Below are positions 38,252-50,156 of a stretch of DNA of 64,000 nt, piece by piece. Source of the DNA: Stictocephala bisonia. Its lineage: Eukaryota; Arthropoda; Insecta; Hemiptera; Membracidae. The DNA lies in the NCBI GenBank assembly GCA_035578905.1, contig JAQJVL010000112.1:186001-250000 (forward strand), in the 5' to 3' direction. Position numbers and translations under genes: made by a program. The notes below the pieces were generated by a model. That model was not told where the DNA came from and searched no databases. It worked only from the letters and a program-made list of their open reading frames with translations. How positions within the stretch are numbered: position 1 is the first letter of the stretch; each line of letters starts with the position of its first letter.

Positions 38252-38960
38252 TTTCCATTGTCACTAATACCTAAGGTGATATTTTGGCCTCGTCAACTAT
38301 TTGCCTCCAATTCTTCCGATCCTCCGCATCTTTTTCTCTCGCTTTTATCCTATTCAGATCTTAGGCGACTTCATCCTTCCACCTTTTCTTGGGATGCCAA
38401 GGAGGTCTTCTCCCATCAGGGACTTTTTACAATAGTGATTAATCAAGGCTACATCTCCTCTCCTTAACACATGTCCAGCCCATCTCAAACGTCGACTTTT
38501 TGTTTCAGCAACCATGTCTGGTGTTTCAAGCAGATCCCTTATTTCTCTATTATGTCTAATCCTCCATACTCTTTTGTTGGTTCAAACACTATTCTTAGTA
38601 TTTTGTTTTCAAATGTGATAAATTTTTTTTCGGTGCCTTTGTCTAGAGCCCATGTTTCAGATCCATATAGCAAAACTGGTCGTAATATGGTTCTGTTTAA
38701 TATGAATAGTTAAATCATGTAGTTTGGATGATCAAGTTTATTTAAGCAAAACTACTCCTGCTGGATAAATTTACTCTAGATTTTATTTGAGATTGTTTAC
38801 CACTATTTGAGTTAACTATGGCGCCTAGATATACAAAACTCTACATTCTCAAAATTTAGATCTTCAACAGAGGTTTCTTGACTGGTCATGATTTCACCCG
38901 TTTGACTTTTCAGCATTATTTTTAAGTTATTTGATTTACACAAATTAAATATAAGAGTTA
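38252..38960 (-). pseudogene. RTE-like non-LTR reverse transcriptase C-terminal fragment
   Basis: On the minus strand the sequence reads, in several frames, MTSQETSVEDLNFENVE near 38890-38840, then a degenerate YLGAIVNS-like part. Next comes NIKRTILRPVLLYGSETWAL with DKGTEKKFITFENKILRIVF (about 38700-38590), and then KSRRLRWAGHVLRRGDVALI (about 38500-38440) followed by a degenerate PW.PKKRWKDEV-like part. The order LLYGSETW, FE.KILR, LRWAGHV is the usual C-terminus of RTE-like and related elements. At least three frame breaks make it inactive. The overlapping plus-strand frames of 69 and 80 codons are shadows. Confidence 0.8.
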
Positions 38961-39493
38961 AGTAAGTCTTCTTTCAGATTACGGTGATTGTTTTAGCCCT
39001 ATTAGTATACATCTTACAAAACATAGTAAATTAATATGAACACAATTAATTGCTTGCTTACTAGTACTTTCCACTTTGAATAGCCACTCACATACTATTG
39101 TTTGTTGAATAAGTATGTGATTGGAATTTGTAAAATTAAATGGTCTCACCAAAAGGGAAAATCAATTTTTGTAACAACATAAAATCATTTTTAAATGTTT
39201 CTTAACGTTTATAAAATTTTGACAAAAAATAAAACGTTGAAGAAAAACTTAAACTTTCACCACTAAAACACTATTCAATTGACTTTGTTCAGGCAGATGC
39301 TACTGTATAGTAAAACATACAATAGGGCGTCACCATATTCTAAAAAAATAATATATTTAGGAAATAAGGCTAGAAAGCTTAATTCGTCATACCATGCACA
39401 AAATGAGATATTTTTTACAGTCTTTGAATGATTATTTTTTTAGAACAAAACAAATAAAATACTTGTAACAATATATTAACAATAAATTAAGCA

Positions 39494-39720
39494 GTCCCAG
39501 GCTTGCTATGACTTACGAAAAGAGTGGCATCGTCTACAAAATAAAAAGAACAAAATGACATGTAACATGCCATGTACATGGTTAAAGAACATCACAGAGG
39601 AAAGGTCCTAGGACAGAACCTTGTGTTATACCATGTTTATTCCTACTAGTTGTTGTATGTTTTAATTCATCACCTAACTGTTTGGGTTTGAATGGAGAAC
39701 AAAATTTTAAAATTCCTCCC
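39494..39720 (-). pseudogene. Non-LTR reverse transcriptase palm fragment
   Basis: On the minus strand HGITQGSVLGPFL (about 39640-39600) matches the conserved GxxQGSVLGP block. After a frame break, FVDDATLFVSHSKPG (about 39545-39500) matches the catalytic YADD box, with Y replaced by V and the usual A by D-compatible context. It lies upstream, in the sense direction, of the RTE-like fragment at 38252-38960. The distance is larger than within one normal ORF2 and the motif style differs, so it may be a separate insertion. Confidence 0.65.
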
Positions 39721-40434
39721 TTAAAAATTAGGGAGCAAACATATTAAACATATTTATAAAATATCCGTATTAATCGGTTAATACAACATAAAGTTACATA
39801 TAATTTTCCGATCTCATACAAATAATATATCTTATATCGCCATATTTGGATCTGCTTTCAACCACGTCGCAATCGATATTACTCTAAGGAGTTTGTAACA
39901 ACCTATTTCATAACCAACACCCTCCACAAATTATTTTTCACTGTAGCTCACAGTATTATTAGGCCAATTTCAAAAATGAGAATATAAGTTCAGGTAAATG
40001 AATAAAACTTGTTCGAAATAATCTATCTGTCAGAAATAAAAAGAACTACATTAAAATTCTGTAGAAGTATTGAATTATAAGAAGATATCATTTGGGAACA
40101 CCTCCAAAGCTTCACGATATAAGACAACTTCCACTTGATCTTGGTTTTGGTGCTACCTTTGAACATAATTTTAGAGATCTGTGCATGGAAGATGTTTTTT
40201 AAGGGTAACTGTAAGTACACAGTCAAGTAAATATAAAATTACTATTTTGCACAAGAGGATACGAATGATCTTTAGTCCTTTTTAGTGTTAATACTCGCAT
40301 ATACTATTGTATATTCTCAAATTCAAGCTAACAATTACATTTGGTTAGTGAATTTCCGTATCCTACTTTAAAGACAAGTCACATAAACGTGTAAACATTT
40401 CTCATCAATGCATTGTTGTTAATCGGCCACTGGA
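39721..40434. other. AT-rich intergenic DNA
   Basis: No supported feature. The 67-codon minus-strand frame at 40023 has no family resemblance. Confidence 0.4.
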
Positions 40435-40439
40435 CCAGT

Positions 40440-40825
40440 CGGCACTGGTGGCGCAGTGCTGTAACCCAACTACTTGGAGTCAAAATGTTGAGGGATAGTA
40501 GGAGATACGTTCTATGCCCTGTCGTAATAATACCAACACGGCGTCCGCTCAATGGTTGCCATCGGCCTGGATACTACTAGAGAAGTCTGAAGATCTCGTG
40601 ATGGATGGTAGTCAAGGTTTAGATGTTGTATAGTGAAGAGAACTGAGTGCGAGGCTTGTCAGTTAGCTGAACATCTGACGAAAACTACGTGTTTTGGATT
40701 CCACGTAGAGCTGTAGGGCCCTTAGTTGCCCTAGCTTTTGGATTATTAATAAAGCGCTATTTCTGAGATACATTCAACCTTAGTTAGTAACAATGACTAC
40801 ACTAGTTCATCTACATATTACACTA
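40440..40825 (+). repeat. Dispersed repeat, inverted partner of 166-500
   Basis: It begins with GGCACTGGTGGCGCAGTGCT, which resembles a tRNA box A region, and continues through landmarks shared in reverse complement with the window start (CTCAATGGTTGCCATCG, ACTACTAGAGAAGTCTGA, CAAGGTTTAGATG, GCTTGTCAGTTAGCTGA, TAGTAACAATGACTAC). It is clearly less AT-rich than its surroundings. A B box is not clear, so calling it a SINE is only a possibility. Confidence 0.6.
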
Positions 40826-42193
40826 ACTCTCCCCTCATATTCACCCATATATTGACGATCGGAGTCTTAATAACGAGTCATGAACCTTTTATAGTATTTC
40901 AGTTCACGCATGTTATTGTAAGATATTCATTGAGCGTGTAGATGAAATAAACGTAATACTCCTTTGTTTACAACTGTCATGCTACAAACATTGACAACTG
41001 ATGTTAAAGTAAATATATTTTAAATATTTAGCTAATTGTTTAGCTCAACATAATTAATACTTAAAGAGGAAGAATGGTTAACAGTACAAGTGTAATGTCA
41101 TCTGGATTAGCAGATAACCGTAACAGTAACGTCAAGTAGGCACTTTGGAAGACATGCTGAAAACATAACCCTCTCGGGAAATGAGAGATATTGGGTGATT
41201 ACCCTGGGACAACGAGGACATTAGGCCTAATGTGACGTGAAGAATGACGTCTAGGATCATTATCTCAACAATGTTGAAGGAGATAAACTGTTTGTTCCTT
41301 TCTTGTAATTTGGGCTTTAGTCTGAAACACATTCTTTTACAATTTATGTTTACATTGAGATAGAGATTAAAAAAAATAAATATACAATGCCATGTAGCTT
41401 GCAGTTAAAGCTTTTCTAAAGAGTACTAATGTTTTATTTAGGGCCTAAATATTTAACTCACAATCTACATACACTAATAACAGGTGAAATAAACGACTCT
41501 TTACATCAATTATTTCAACGAACACTTCAATTAATTAGAAGTAAGTGAAATCTACGCACAAGCTGTAAACATAACATGCGAATGGCTTAACATTTACATT
41601 TGTTCTAGTGCATATACTACGTACATACACTAGTGCACAGGTGATTAATGTAAGGGACATTAACTGGGAGCTAAGTCAGAGCTAGAATCGAAAACCCAAA
41701 GCAGCATCATTTTTATAGCAAAAATGTCACTTATTCTTTAGCCAATCTTTAGAAAAGAGTTCTAGTTTATCTTGTTTACAAATTTATTTTCATACGATAG
41801 CCATTACAAAGTTATTTCATTAAATCATTTTTAAATGGCAGTTGGTTTCAGGTATTATTGAAAATATGTTGTCTATGTTTTATTGATTGTTAGAGCATGT
41901 AAGGTTTCTTGAAATCGTAAAAATAATAATTTCTAAAAAAGAATAAACATGAACCAAAATAGTTGCTTGAACTATTTAGATTTTATTTTCAGTGGCATCA
42001 ATCGACTTAAAAATATTGGTAGTATTGTTAGAACGTTCTAAAACACACAGTTAAAAAAAAAACTCCTTGACATTTGTGTTATGGACGCAATTTTTTTAAA
42101 CGATCCCATTCTAAAAATAAATATAAACAAGCTTTATTAAACTAAAACTTTTTAACATCATATTGGTACCGTAAAGACATTTGTTAATTTTCG
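40826..42193. other. AT-rich intergenic DNA
   Basis: No supported feature. Confidence 0.45.
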
Positions 42194-42590
42194 TATGCAC
42201 AATCTATTACATACTGTGTTTGTGTATGCAGTAGATAATACACAAGCTTGCAGCAAAGGACATATTATCAGAATAACATGTCAAATAACTGGGTCCTGCT
42301 CAGCTATCACCCAATGCTCACACGCTCACAGTAATAATAGATAATTTGTTATCACTAAACTTTTGCAATATTGTTCTGCAACTAATACTGTTAACTATCT
42401 TTTTTTACAATATCTTTACATTTTTGTGGCCTGTTTAAGTACGTACAGAGGTAAGAAAGAACCGCATCACTTCTTTGTAAAACTAGCATTGGCAACGATC
42501 AGCCCCATAAGAGGATGGGTTTTCGATTTTCCTTGGCCTATTCATCTCTCCTCACTCTCCTAAAAATAAACTTCCGGCCTGCATCGGTAA
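42194..42590 (+). repeat. Left arm of a roughly 400-bp inverted repeat
   Basis: It aligns along its length with the reverse complement of 43905-44295. Landmarks are GCACAATCTATTACATACTG, CAGTAGATAATAC, GCTTGCAGCAAAGGACATA, GAGGATGGGTTTTCGATT and CCTAAAAATAAACTTCCGGCC. Differences are scattered substitutions and small gaps. The 66-codon plus-strand frame at 42363 is not matched by a conserved frame in the other arm. Confidence 0.88.
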
Positions 42591-42694
42591 GAATGTTTTC
42601 CTACTAAATGCATTACCGACTTTTCAGCGGTGACTTGGCGGTTTGGGAAACGGCCTCCTTACTGCAATACCATGATAGTTCACAGTACAGTGGT

Positions 42695-43235
42695 AGTTCC
42701 CACCCGCCCACCCATACACGTACAGTGGTATTAACCCACCCGCCCACCCATACACGTACAGTGGTATTAACCCACCCGCCCACCAATACACATACAGTGG
42801 TATTGACCCATCCGCCCACTCAAACACGTACAGTGATATTGACTCACCCACCCACCCATACCAGTACAGTGGTATTGACCCTCCCACCCACCCATACACG
42901 TACAGTGGCATTAACCCACCCGCCCACTCAAACACGTACAGTGGTATTGACCCACCCACTCACCCATACACTTACAGTAGTATTGACCCACCTTCCCACC
43001 CATACACCTACTATACTATTACTGACCCTCCCTACCACCCATACACGTACAGTGGCATTAACCCACCCGCCCACCCATACACGTGCAGTGGTATTGACCC
43101 ATCCGCCCACTCAAACACGTACAGTGATATTGACCCACCCACTCACCCATACACGTACAGTGATATTGACCCACCTTCCCACCCATACACCTACTATACT
43201 ATTACTGACCCTCCCTACCACCCATACACGTACCA
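42695..43235. repeat. 36-bp minisatellite, locus 2 (about 15 units), with G-quadruplex motifs
   Basis: The unit contains CCCATACACGTACAGTGGTA followed by TTGACCCACCCGCCCA. Perfect CCCACCCGCCCACCC runs (GGGTGGGCGGGTGGG on the minus strand) lie at 42699-42713, 42735-42749 and 43062-43076, and CCCTCCCACCCACCC at 42879-42893. Other units have lost one run. A block of units with CTACTATACTATTACTGACC occurs twice (about 43005 and 43190), showing a duplicated multi-unit segment. The 221-codon plus-strand frame that starts upstream at 42608 (PPTHTRTVVLTH periodicity) and the minus-strand frames are products of the 36-bp period. Confidence 0.95.
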
Positions 43236-43904
43236 TACTATTACTCAGTAAACACAGTACCCTCAACAAGTAAAAGACCACAAAGAAATCAGTATATATC
43301 ATGTTAATGAATCCATAGCGTACTTGATATACGAATATTCTGTAGGTCCAGCTTAACACGTTATTTTTAAAAGTTTGGTGACAAAACTCATATATACCAC
43401 ATACCTCCGTAAGTGCACACACAATTATACACATAAATATAATTTTTTTTATTTATAAAATAAATAAATAACACTGTTTACTGTAGTATCAAGCGTACAT
43501 GAATTAGTTCGTACCATTCCTTTATGAATGTACATGTTCTTCCTTAAAATACACACTTATAGTACTGATAGTTATGATGTTTATATTAACACATGATAAG
43601 TAGAACTTGTTAATGTTTAAAACATTGTTGAATAAAATATTTAATAAAAACTGGAGTAGGAGGTTTCAACTTGTAATGTTGTTATTATATACAACTAAAC
43701 AAATGTATTGCTTAAATCACAATTGTATGTACCACATTTACAGTATTTTTCGAGCAGTGTTTTAAACCTACTTTTTTACTATTGTAATTTGTTTACTATT
43801 TTTAGCAGAACTTTACTCAAATCAAATCAAATCAGTTTTTATTGCAGTGGACATTTAACATGTATTGCAAAAGTAAATTTTATTTTAAAAGATATAAAAG
43901 ATAG
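43236..43904. other. Spacer between minisatellite and right arm
   Basis: AT-rich, with no gene recognised. It contains the possible LINE-type 3' tail at 43814-43860. Confidence 0.45.
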
Positions 43905-44295
43905 TTACCGATGCAGGCCGGAAGTTTATTTTTAGGAGAGTGAGGAGAGACGAGTAGGCCGAGGCAAATCGAAAACCCATCCTCTTGTGGGGCTGATCGT
44001 TGTCAATGCTGGTTTTACAGAAAAATGATGGTTCTCACCTCTGTACGTACTTAAACAGGCCACGAAAATGTAAAGATATTGTAAAAAAGGTAGTTAATAG
44101 TATTAGTTGCAGAACAATATTGCAAAAGTTCAGTGATAACAAATTAACTATTATTACTACGGGCGTGTGAGCATTGGGTTGATAGCTGAGCCGGACCCAG
44201 TTAATTGTCGTGTTATTCTCGTAATATGTCCTTTGCTGCAAGCTTATGTATTATCTACTGCATACACAAACACAGTATGTAATAGATTGTGCATA
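43905..44295 (-). repeat. Right arm of the roughly 400-bp inverted repeat
   Basis: It is the reverse-complement partner of 42194-42590. Beyond its inner edge, 43814-43860 carries TCAAATCAAATCAAATCAG then TTTTTATTGC. On the minus strand this reads as an AATAAAAA stretch ending in repeated TTTGAT units, a 3' end common in L2-like LINEs and their SINEs. The arm may therefore be the 3' part of such an element in minus orientation (inference). Confidence 0.85.
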
Positions 44296-44803
44296 TAATT
44301 TGAACATGTAAGGTCCGATGGAAAATCATTTAATTATTTACCATTGTAGCGACAATACAACGCAGTACCCGATTGTTGTCAGAAACTGACTGTTCATCGT
44401 CTAACACGTAGTTTGCACCACATCCAAAACATTTCAAATTATTTTCGTCGTCTATTTTTTGTTAAGTATATTAGTACTGATAACGGGAGCTCCATTGTGC
44501 TGATGAGAATTAGACACGAAAAAAAGAAACGTGATCTAACAATATTTGTTCAGTGAAAAAATAATAACACATACGAACAAATAATAACGTAGCAATGGTT
44601 TATTATTTTATCATGAAATTTCAGTATACTACACCTAATAGCACTAGTTATAATTGGTGAACAAGAAAAAAATTGTCTCTAATACTTATTTTCAAATGCA
44701 AACTCAGAGTTACTAGTTTAACAAAAATTGCGTGAAAAACCGTGTTATTTTAGTTGTAACTCATACTCATTTTAACACGTTGAGTAAACATTTAAAACTT
44801 TCA

Positions 44804-45356
44804 TCTAAATATATAAAAAGACAAGTCCTAACTCACTGACTAATTCAACATCACCCAACAAAAATCATAAAAGATAGAGATATGAAATTGAGTACATATG
44901 TTTATCCTTAAAGAAACACTAAGAAAGGATTTTTCAAAATTCCATTACTAAAAGGTACAAACAGCCCCACAAAATTACCTTTTATCCATAAGAATAACAA
45001 TATGTTGGTTTTAGTAAATTAAATTAATGTCAACTGTTTTGTAAATAAATAAACATGTTTATTATGTACTTTTGACATTATACTATTGATGCATTTATAA
45101 TCTTTAATCTTTAATCTTCAGCTGTTAAACCAAAACAAATGAAATGAACATGTTTGAAATAATACAATAATTGAGTATTTATAATAATAGATAGAACGCA
45201 AGTAATGTAAGTAAAATACTGTAAAAAGATTTATATTGTGATGTTACGCTATACAATTAATCTACTATTATTTTTAGTCAAAAGTCACATGCCGAGGTGT
45301 ATCGAGTGCAGAGAAGATCAGAGTTGGCACGAGAAGCGTGCAGCTGTGTCTCCTAG
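44804..45356 (+). mobile_element. Non-autonomous Helitron (family B)
   Basis: It starts TCTAAATATATAAAAAGACA right after an A and ends TGTGTCTCCTAG right before a T. The hairpin GGCACGAGAAGCGTGC is a mutated form of the perfect one at 2840-2854. Internal similarity to 2325-2869 includes AAATAAATAAACATGTTTAT and ATCTTCAGCTGTTAAAC. No protein is encoded. The 96-codon minus-strand frame at 45274-45564 spans its 3' edge and is accidental. Confidence 0.8.
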
Positions 45357-45579
45357 TACTGTTATAAAGTAGATTAAACACTGCACACAATATGTGATTA
45401 AGTATGTTTAGCATTTGTTTTGTAAAAACAGTAGTGTCGCAAAGTGAGTGGTCTGTAATAAAAAAATCCGCAGTAATGATTGCAGAAGCGTAAAACGATT
45501 GCCCCTTCATAGCATTGTCCTGACACTCTAGTTTATCTATATTCTTTGTGACCATATTTAACATAATAAATAATTTATA

Positions 45580-45830
45580 CTAGGGGACACCCCTGCACGC
45601 ATAGCTTGCCAACCTTGTCAATCGCTGTCACCTCAGCTTGTGAATTTTGGATACAAATAATAGTAGGTTAACTGTTTAACGTAATATCACAACATTAAAT
45701 TTATTTACAGAAAGTATCTCTTTCACATAACTTGCGTTGTAACGTATTTATTAGTATGAACGCCCAATGATATTATTTTTCTATTTCAAACGTGTTCATT
45801 TAATTTATTTTTGTTTAATAGCTGAAGTAA
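45580..45830 (-). mobile_element. 3' half of a family B Helitron
   Basis: On the plus strand it begins CTAGGGGACACCCCTGCACG after an A. That is the reverse complement of the family B 3' terminus. Its interior matches the reverse complement of 44804-45356 back to the AGCTGAAGTAATAA region (ATCTTCAGCTGTTAAAC equivalent). No TC-type 5' end was found further on, so it is truncated or was broken near 45830. Confidence 0.7.
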
Positions 45831-45929
45831 TAAAATACTGCCTTAGATCACCATGGAAACATTCAAGTCGAATAGAGCGGAGTCCTTCAATCGAATGTGA
45901 ATGAAACCATGCTTAAACCATACCTGGTT

Positions 45930-46105
45930 AACATTAGGAAAGATCTAACCTCCTCAATAATACAAACACCATTGTTCATATTCCAACAGCTGTCAACACT
46001 TTTTGGAAATCATTATTTACATTTGAAGAGCTGTTACTTTTTGGTTCATTTCAATCTCTCGCCTTGTAATTCTTATGGCCGAAGAAATTTGAGAGTATAC
46101 ATTTT
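45930..46105 (+). repeat. Dispersed repeat shared with 63310-63460
   Basis: ATTCCAACAGCTGTCAACAC, ATCATTATTTACATTTGAA and GCTGTTACTTTT are shared in order with 63340-63420, in the same orientation. The class is unknown; it may be a further piece of the neighbouring Helitron family. Confidence 0.55.
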
Positions 46106-49100
46106 TATGAACATTTATTTTTATAAATTATAAAATTAAACACAAAATATCTACAAAAGACTGAAATATGGAATAGAAATTAATTTTAATTTCCTCTACT
46201 CAAAAATACAAAGCAATTGAAAATATAAACCAAATTAAATATTTAACTAATTGAAAATACCGACAAACCTCCTAGACCTCCTGAGCCCAATCGGTCGTAC
46301 CAAAGAACCGTGGGAAATTGGCATATCCTAAAAATAACTGTGCTAGTGCTGGTAATATTTTGAACTACGCCCATTGACCCTCACTCACGCATGCGCCAGA
46401 CCACTAATGCACGGACAGATTTTTATTTATTTGTATTTATTCACAAATATTATTTTACACTAAAATTACGTTCAATTCTTCAATATATTATAGAAAAATA
46501 GCCCTTTTATGTGAAATGATTCGTGTATGCATGTCAGACAAAATTCATTTCCCTCAACGATTCTGCTCATTTTTAACAATGATTTTAAGAGAGGGTTTTA
46601 ATTTTGTTGTTATTTATTTTTTTTTTTTTAATTTACAGTACAAACTACAAAAGGTAATATAATGTACAAAATACAATTGCAAATTTAGGTTAACTAAGAA
46701 TCAGGTGGGCCTAAAGGTATGTATTTTAAACTTATAATTTGAAACTCAGGTAGTTATTTTACTAAATTTTCTAAATTAACCAAGAATAACAATTGGAAAG
46801 TGAAGTGGAATGTGATATTTGGTAATAAGTGCTGTTGATATGTTGGCCAGCAGAACGAGAAGTAAGTTACGATCAGTGCCCATGAGCAGTGGAGGGTGGT
46901 TTTGGTTTGTCTATAAAAAATATTACTTTGGTAATCTACATTTATGTTTTTAGGCTGGTATTTAAACATGGATGGGTCTAAATAAATTGCGAGAATAGTA
47001 AGTTGGAGCAAATAGTTAATAGAATGGCCACTTGGTTCGCACGAATCAGCGGTTAGGGGGCTAAAACATGCTTTTGTATTTCAACTGTACCGTTCATGTT
47101 TTTTATTTTAATGGGGTGTGGTGAGTGCTATTTGTTTATTGAAGGTCCAATCTAGTGGATCATAAGTTATTTTTAGGTTCTTTTAAATTTTAAATAGTCA
47201 ATAATGACAGTTGAAGTTTTGCATACTTCACTGACCAATTACTAAAAAAATTCCATAATTTTCCAAAGGAAAGCAGGTTATGGACCACTAGAACAGTTCT
47301 TCTCCTGTCCAATGACTCTTTAAGTGTATAAGGTCAATAATGAGGATCGAATCATTGCAATAGAAACCCGTGTTCTGGGGCGTTTTTCGTGGAGGGGAAC
47401 AGCCACCTTAATACTGGTGACGTGCAATGAAATAGCGTTCAAGTTGTCCAGGTGTATAGATCTAGTATTCTGTGAAATGATAACCTATTTACATATTTAC
47501 GTAATTAAAAAAAGAATGAGCTAAGCACATTAACACGGATTGATAAGCATTATTAACTTTATTAGTTTCAGCCAATAATGTAATTATTTATTTCTTAAAT
47601 ACCAAACGTAAATCGTGAAATTTTTGTACGTCAGAAGTGACTCTGAAATTGAGTAAGTAGTGGTTAAATTATGCATTCATAACATTAACTTTACATAGTA
47701 CACAGTAAATAAATAAAATTAAAGAGAATATAAAACGATTTTACATCATTTAGGGATATCGCGCGCACAATCAATTACTTATATCGGCTTTACAGGCAGC
47801 GTACACTAGGAATCATGTGTTTACTATTTAATACGACGAAGAATTCATGTCTTACATTTAATGGGAGAAACAGTTATGCGTATACACCGGTCGGCACGAA
47901 GCCGTTGTCATTAGTGTCTACCACAGTTGCGTGTAGTTTAGGCAATGTGTTGTCGTTGAGTGAAACAAAAGAACGAAAATACAGCCATACTTAGTGATTA
48001 CAATAGTTTTTTTAAGTATAAAATAAAGAACATTCATCTTGAAATGTGTTATTTATTGTTTACGTTTCTAAATTTGCTACTAACTATTTTGAATTGTTAC
48101 TACTTAATTTATTATATTATATAATGGAATGGTTCAAAGGATTCCTAGTATAACTAAAATGTAAGGTAAAATAAAAAAAAATAAAAAATCTACATTATTT
48201 CATTGGTTTCATCCTAATAAAATAACTACGTTGTTTTTTTTACATTTAAACATTACGACACATTTTTGTTAAATTACGGAACAAGTTTTTTCAATATTGT
48301 AAGAAGAACAAGGGTAATGAGGTTTCATTCATACAGCTGTGCTACATACTAAAAATCTTTAAAAACAGTTTCAGTTCTAGTGAATTATTTCGTTCCATAT
48401 CAGGCCAATCCCCACCGGATTAAAACGTTTTATATTTGAAGCTATGAAACATTTTTCTAGGGAGAAATGACATCATTGCAGATTATTAATTTAACACAAT
48501 ATTTATAACAGTATACTTTTAGCTTGAAATAATCAAGAATCAAACATAAAGAATTCTTGTCCACATTATTATATATTGAGTTGAAGAACCACGGCGTTCT
48601 AACGTGATTTAGATACAGACGTGTTGTGCAGGCTGCGTTGTAATCTTAAGGCGCTGAACTGCCGTGGTAAACAATCATCATTAAAATCAACGGACGCTGA
48701 TTTCATATAGATCACTATTATAAATAGTGCCTTATTTATAATGCCACAATTATCTGTGCCTAGAAACTATTTGAATTATTAATAAGTCACTTAAGTACTT
48801 TTCACTTGAACAAAACTAATTTTTACATTATTAAAGTAATTTTAATTTATGGTAGAGTCAAGGAAGAACGAAGAAAAATTGCAGCATCAAATAAACATCC
48901 AAGTCCCAAAATTTATCACTTTGGCAACAACAATGTTTATGTGATCAAGCCGCTAACTTTATACAACTAAAGCCAGTTTAATTTAAGTTGTTTCGACATG
49001 TGCCATTTATCTCAAGTCTCTTTTAATCTAATGTAAATTTATGTCCTAAGTTTGTTATATTCTGAATAAAAGTGAAACGACGATTTAAATATTAGGATAC

Positions 49101-49230
49101 ATTTTTTAAATATTACTTTTCGTTCATGGAGTTATTAAATTGTAATTATTATACTATAGGTTACATTTTTATAGTAATATAAGTCAGTGTTATTCATGTA
49201 CTGTGACAAAGATTCTACAATGAAGACTAC
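46106..49230. other. Long intergenic stretch
   Basis: No supported gene. About 46610-47420 is somewhat less AT-rich, with a poly(T) at its left edge. It could be a decayed minus-strand retroelement, but no RT motif was found. Near 48588-48675 ACCACGGC and GCCGTGGT form a short inverted pair about 80 bp apart. Confidence 0.4.
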
Positions 49231-49668
49231 CCAACAATGTACCACCAACCTCTGGGAGTCACAGGCCCCTTACTTATTCAGTGTAAGTCTTGTACAGGGA
49301 CATAGATTCTTGTCACTGTAAACCTGCCAGGGAATTAAACAGCATCAGTAGCCTAGCCAACAATATACCACCAACCTCTGGGAGTCACAGGCCCCTTACT
49401 TATTTAGTGTTAGTCTTGTACAGGGACATAGATTCTTGTCACTGTAAACCTGCCAGAGAATGAAACAGCACCAGTAGCCTAGCCAACAATATACCACCAA
49501 CCTCTGGGAGTCACAGGCCCCTTACTTATTCAGTGTAAGTCTTGTACAGGGACATAGATTCTTGTCACTGTAAACCTGCCAGAGAATGAAACATCACCAG
49601 TAGCCTGGCCAACAATGAACCACCTACCTCTGGGAGTCACATGCCCCTTACTTATTCAGTGTAAGTCT
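49231..49668. repeat. 126-bp tandem repeat, about 3.5 units
   Basis: CCAACAAT followed by ACCACCAACCTCTGGGAGTC recurs at 49231, 49357, 49483 and 49609, spaced exactly 126 bp. The unit also carries GGCCCCTTACTTATTCAGTG and TGTACAGGGACATAGATTCT. It is much less AT-rich than its surroundings. The last unit stops within TCAGTGTAAGTCT. Confidence 0.95.
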
Positions 49669-49857
49669 GGAGTAAATATGGTAGAAAATGCAATACCTTA
49701 GGCTGTGGCCAGACAGTTTTTTTATTTTTTTTATCTACTTTTACTTTGGGGAATCAGGTGTTATCTAATATCAATTTGTCCGGGATAGTAATCATTTTAA
49801 CAACTAATCAATTACAATTTATTCATATTGCAATTTAATAAGTATTGTACTAAAAAT

Positions 49858-50030
49858 ACCAGCGTAGTGGCTCAGTGGCCCAGACTATATAGTGCAAGGT
49901 CCTAGATTTAAACCCCCAACCGAGCTAATGGTCGGTACTTCACTGGTTTAGAAGAGTTTATGAATAGAATTATCAACCCACGTTAACTGGTAAATGAAGT
50001 TGGAAAACATAATAACAAAAAAGGAACTGC
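49858..50030 (+). mobile_element. SINE-like element with tRNA-type head
   Basis: GCGTAGTGGCTCAGTGGCCC has a box A (TGGCTCAGTGG), followed by a B-box-like GATTTAAACCC about 36 bp later. Downstream GCTAATGGTCGGTACTTCA resembles 62215-62240 (AACGGCCGGTACTTCA), so the two may be one family. The element does not form a complete tRNA. The 3' limit is approximate. Confidence 0.55.
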
Positions 50031-50156
50031 GTGAAAGATAAGTTATGAATGGGGTTAAAATGCATAGTACATTAAGTCGAATATAATATACCCATTTAGC
50101 AAATATATAGCTTATATAGAAAAATAAAATGCAGTTTCTATTTATTGTATGATCCA

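Noticed and set aside
42608..43273. 221-codon proline/threonine-rich open frame with ATG
   Set aside because: All but the first 36 or so codons are the 36-bp minisatellite. The non-repeat head has no recognisable features, and the opposite strand is open as well.
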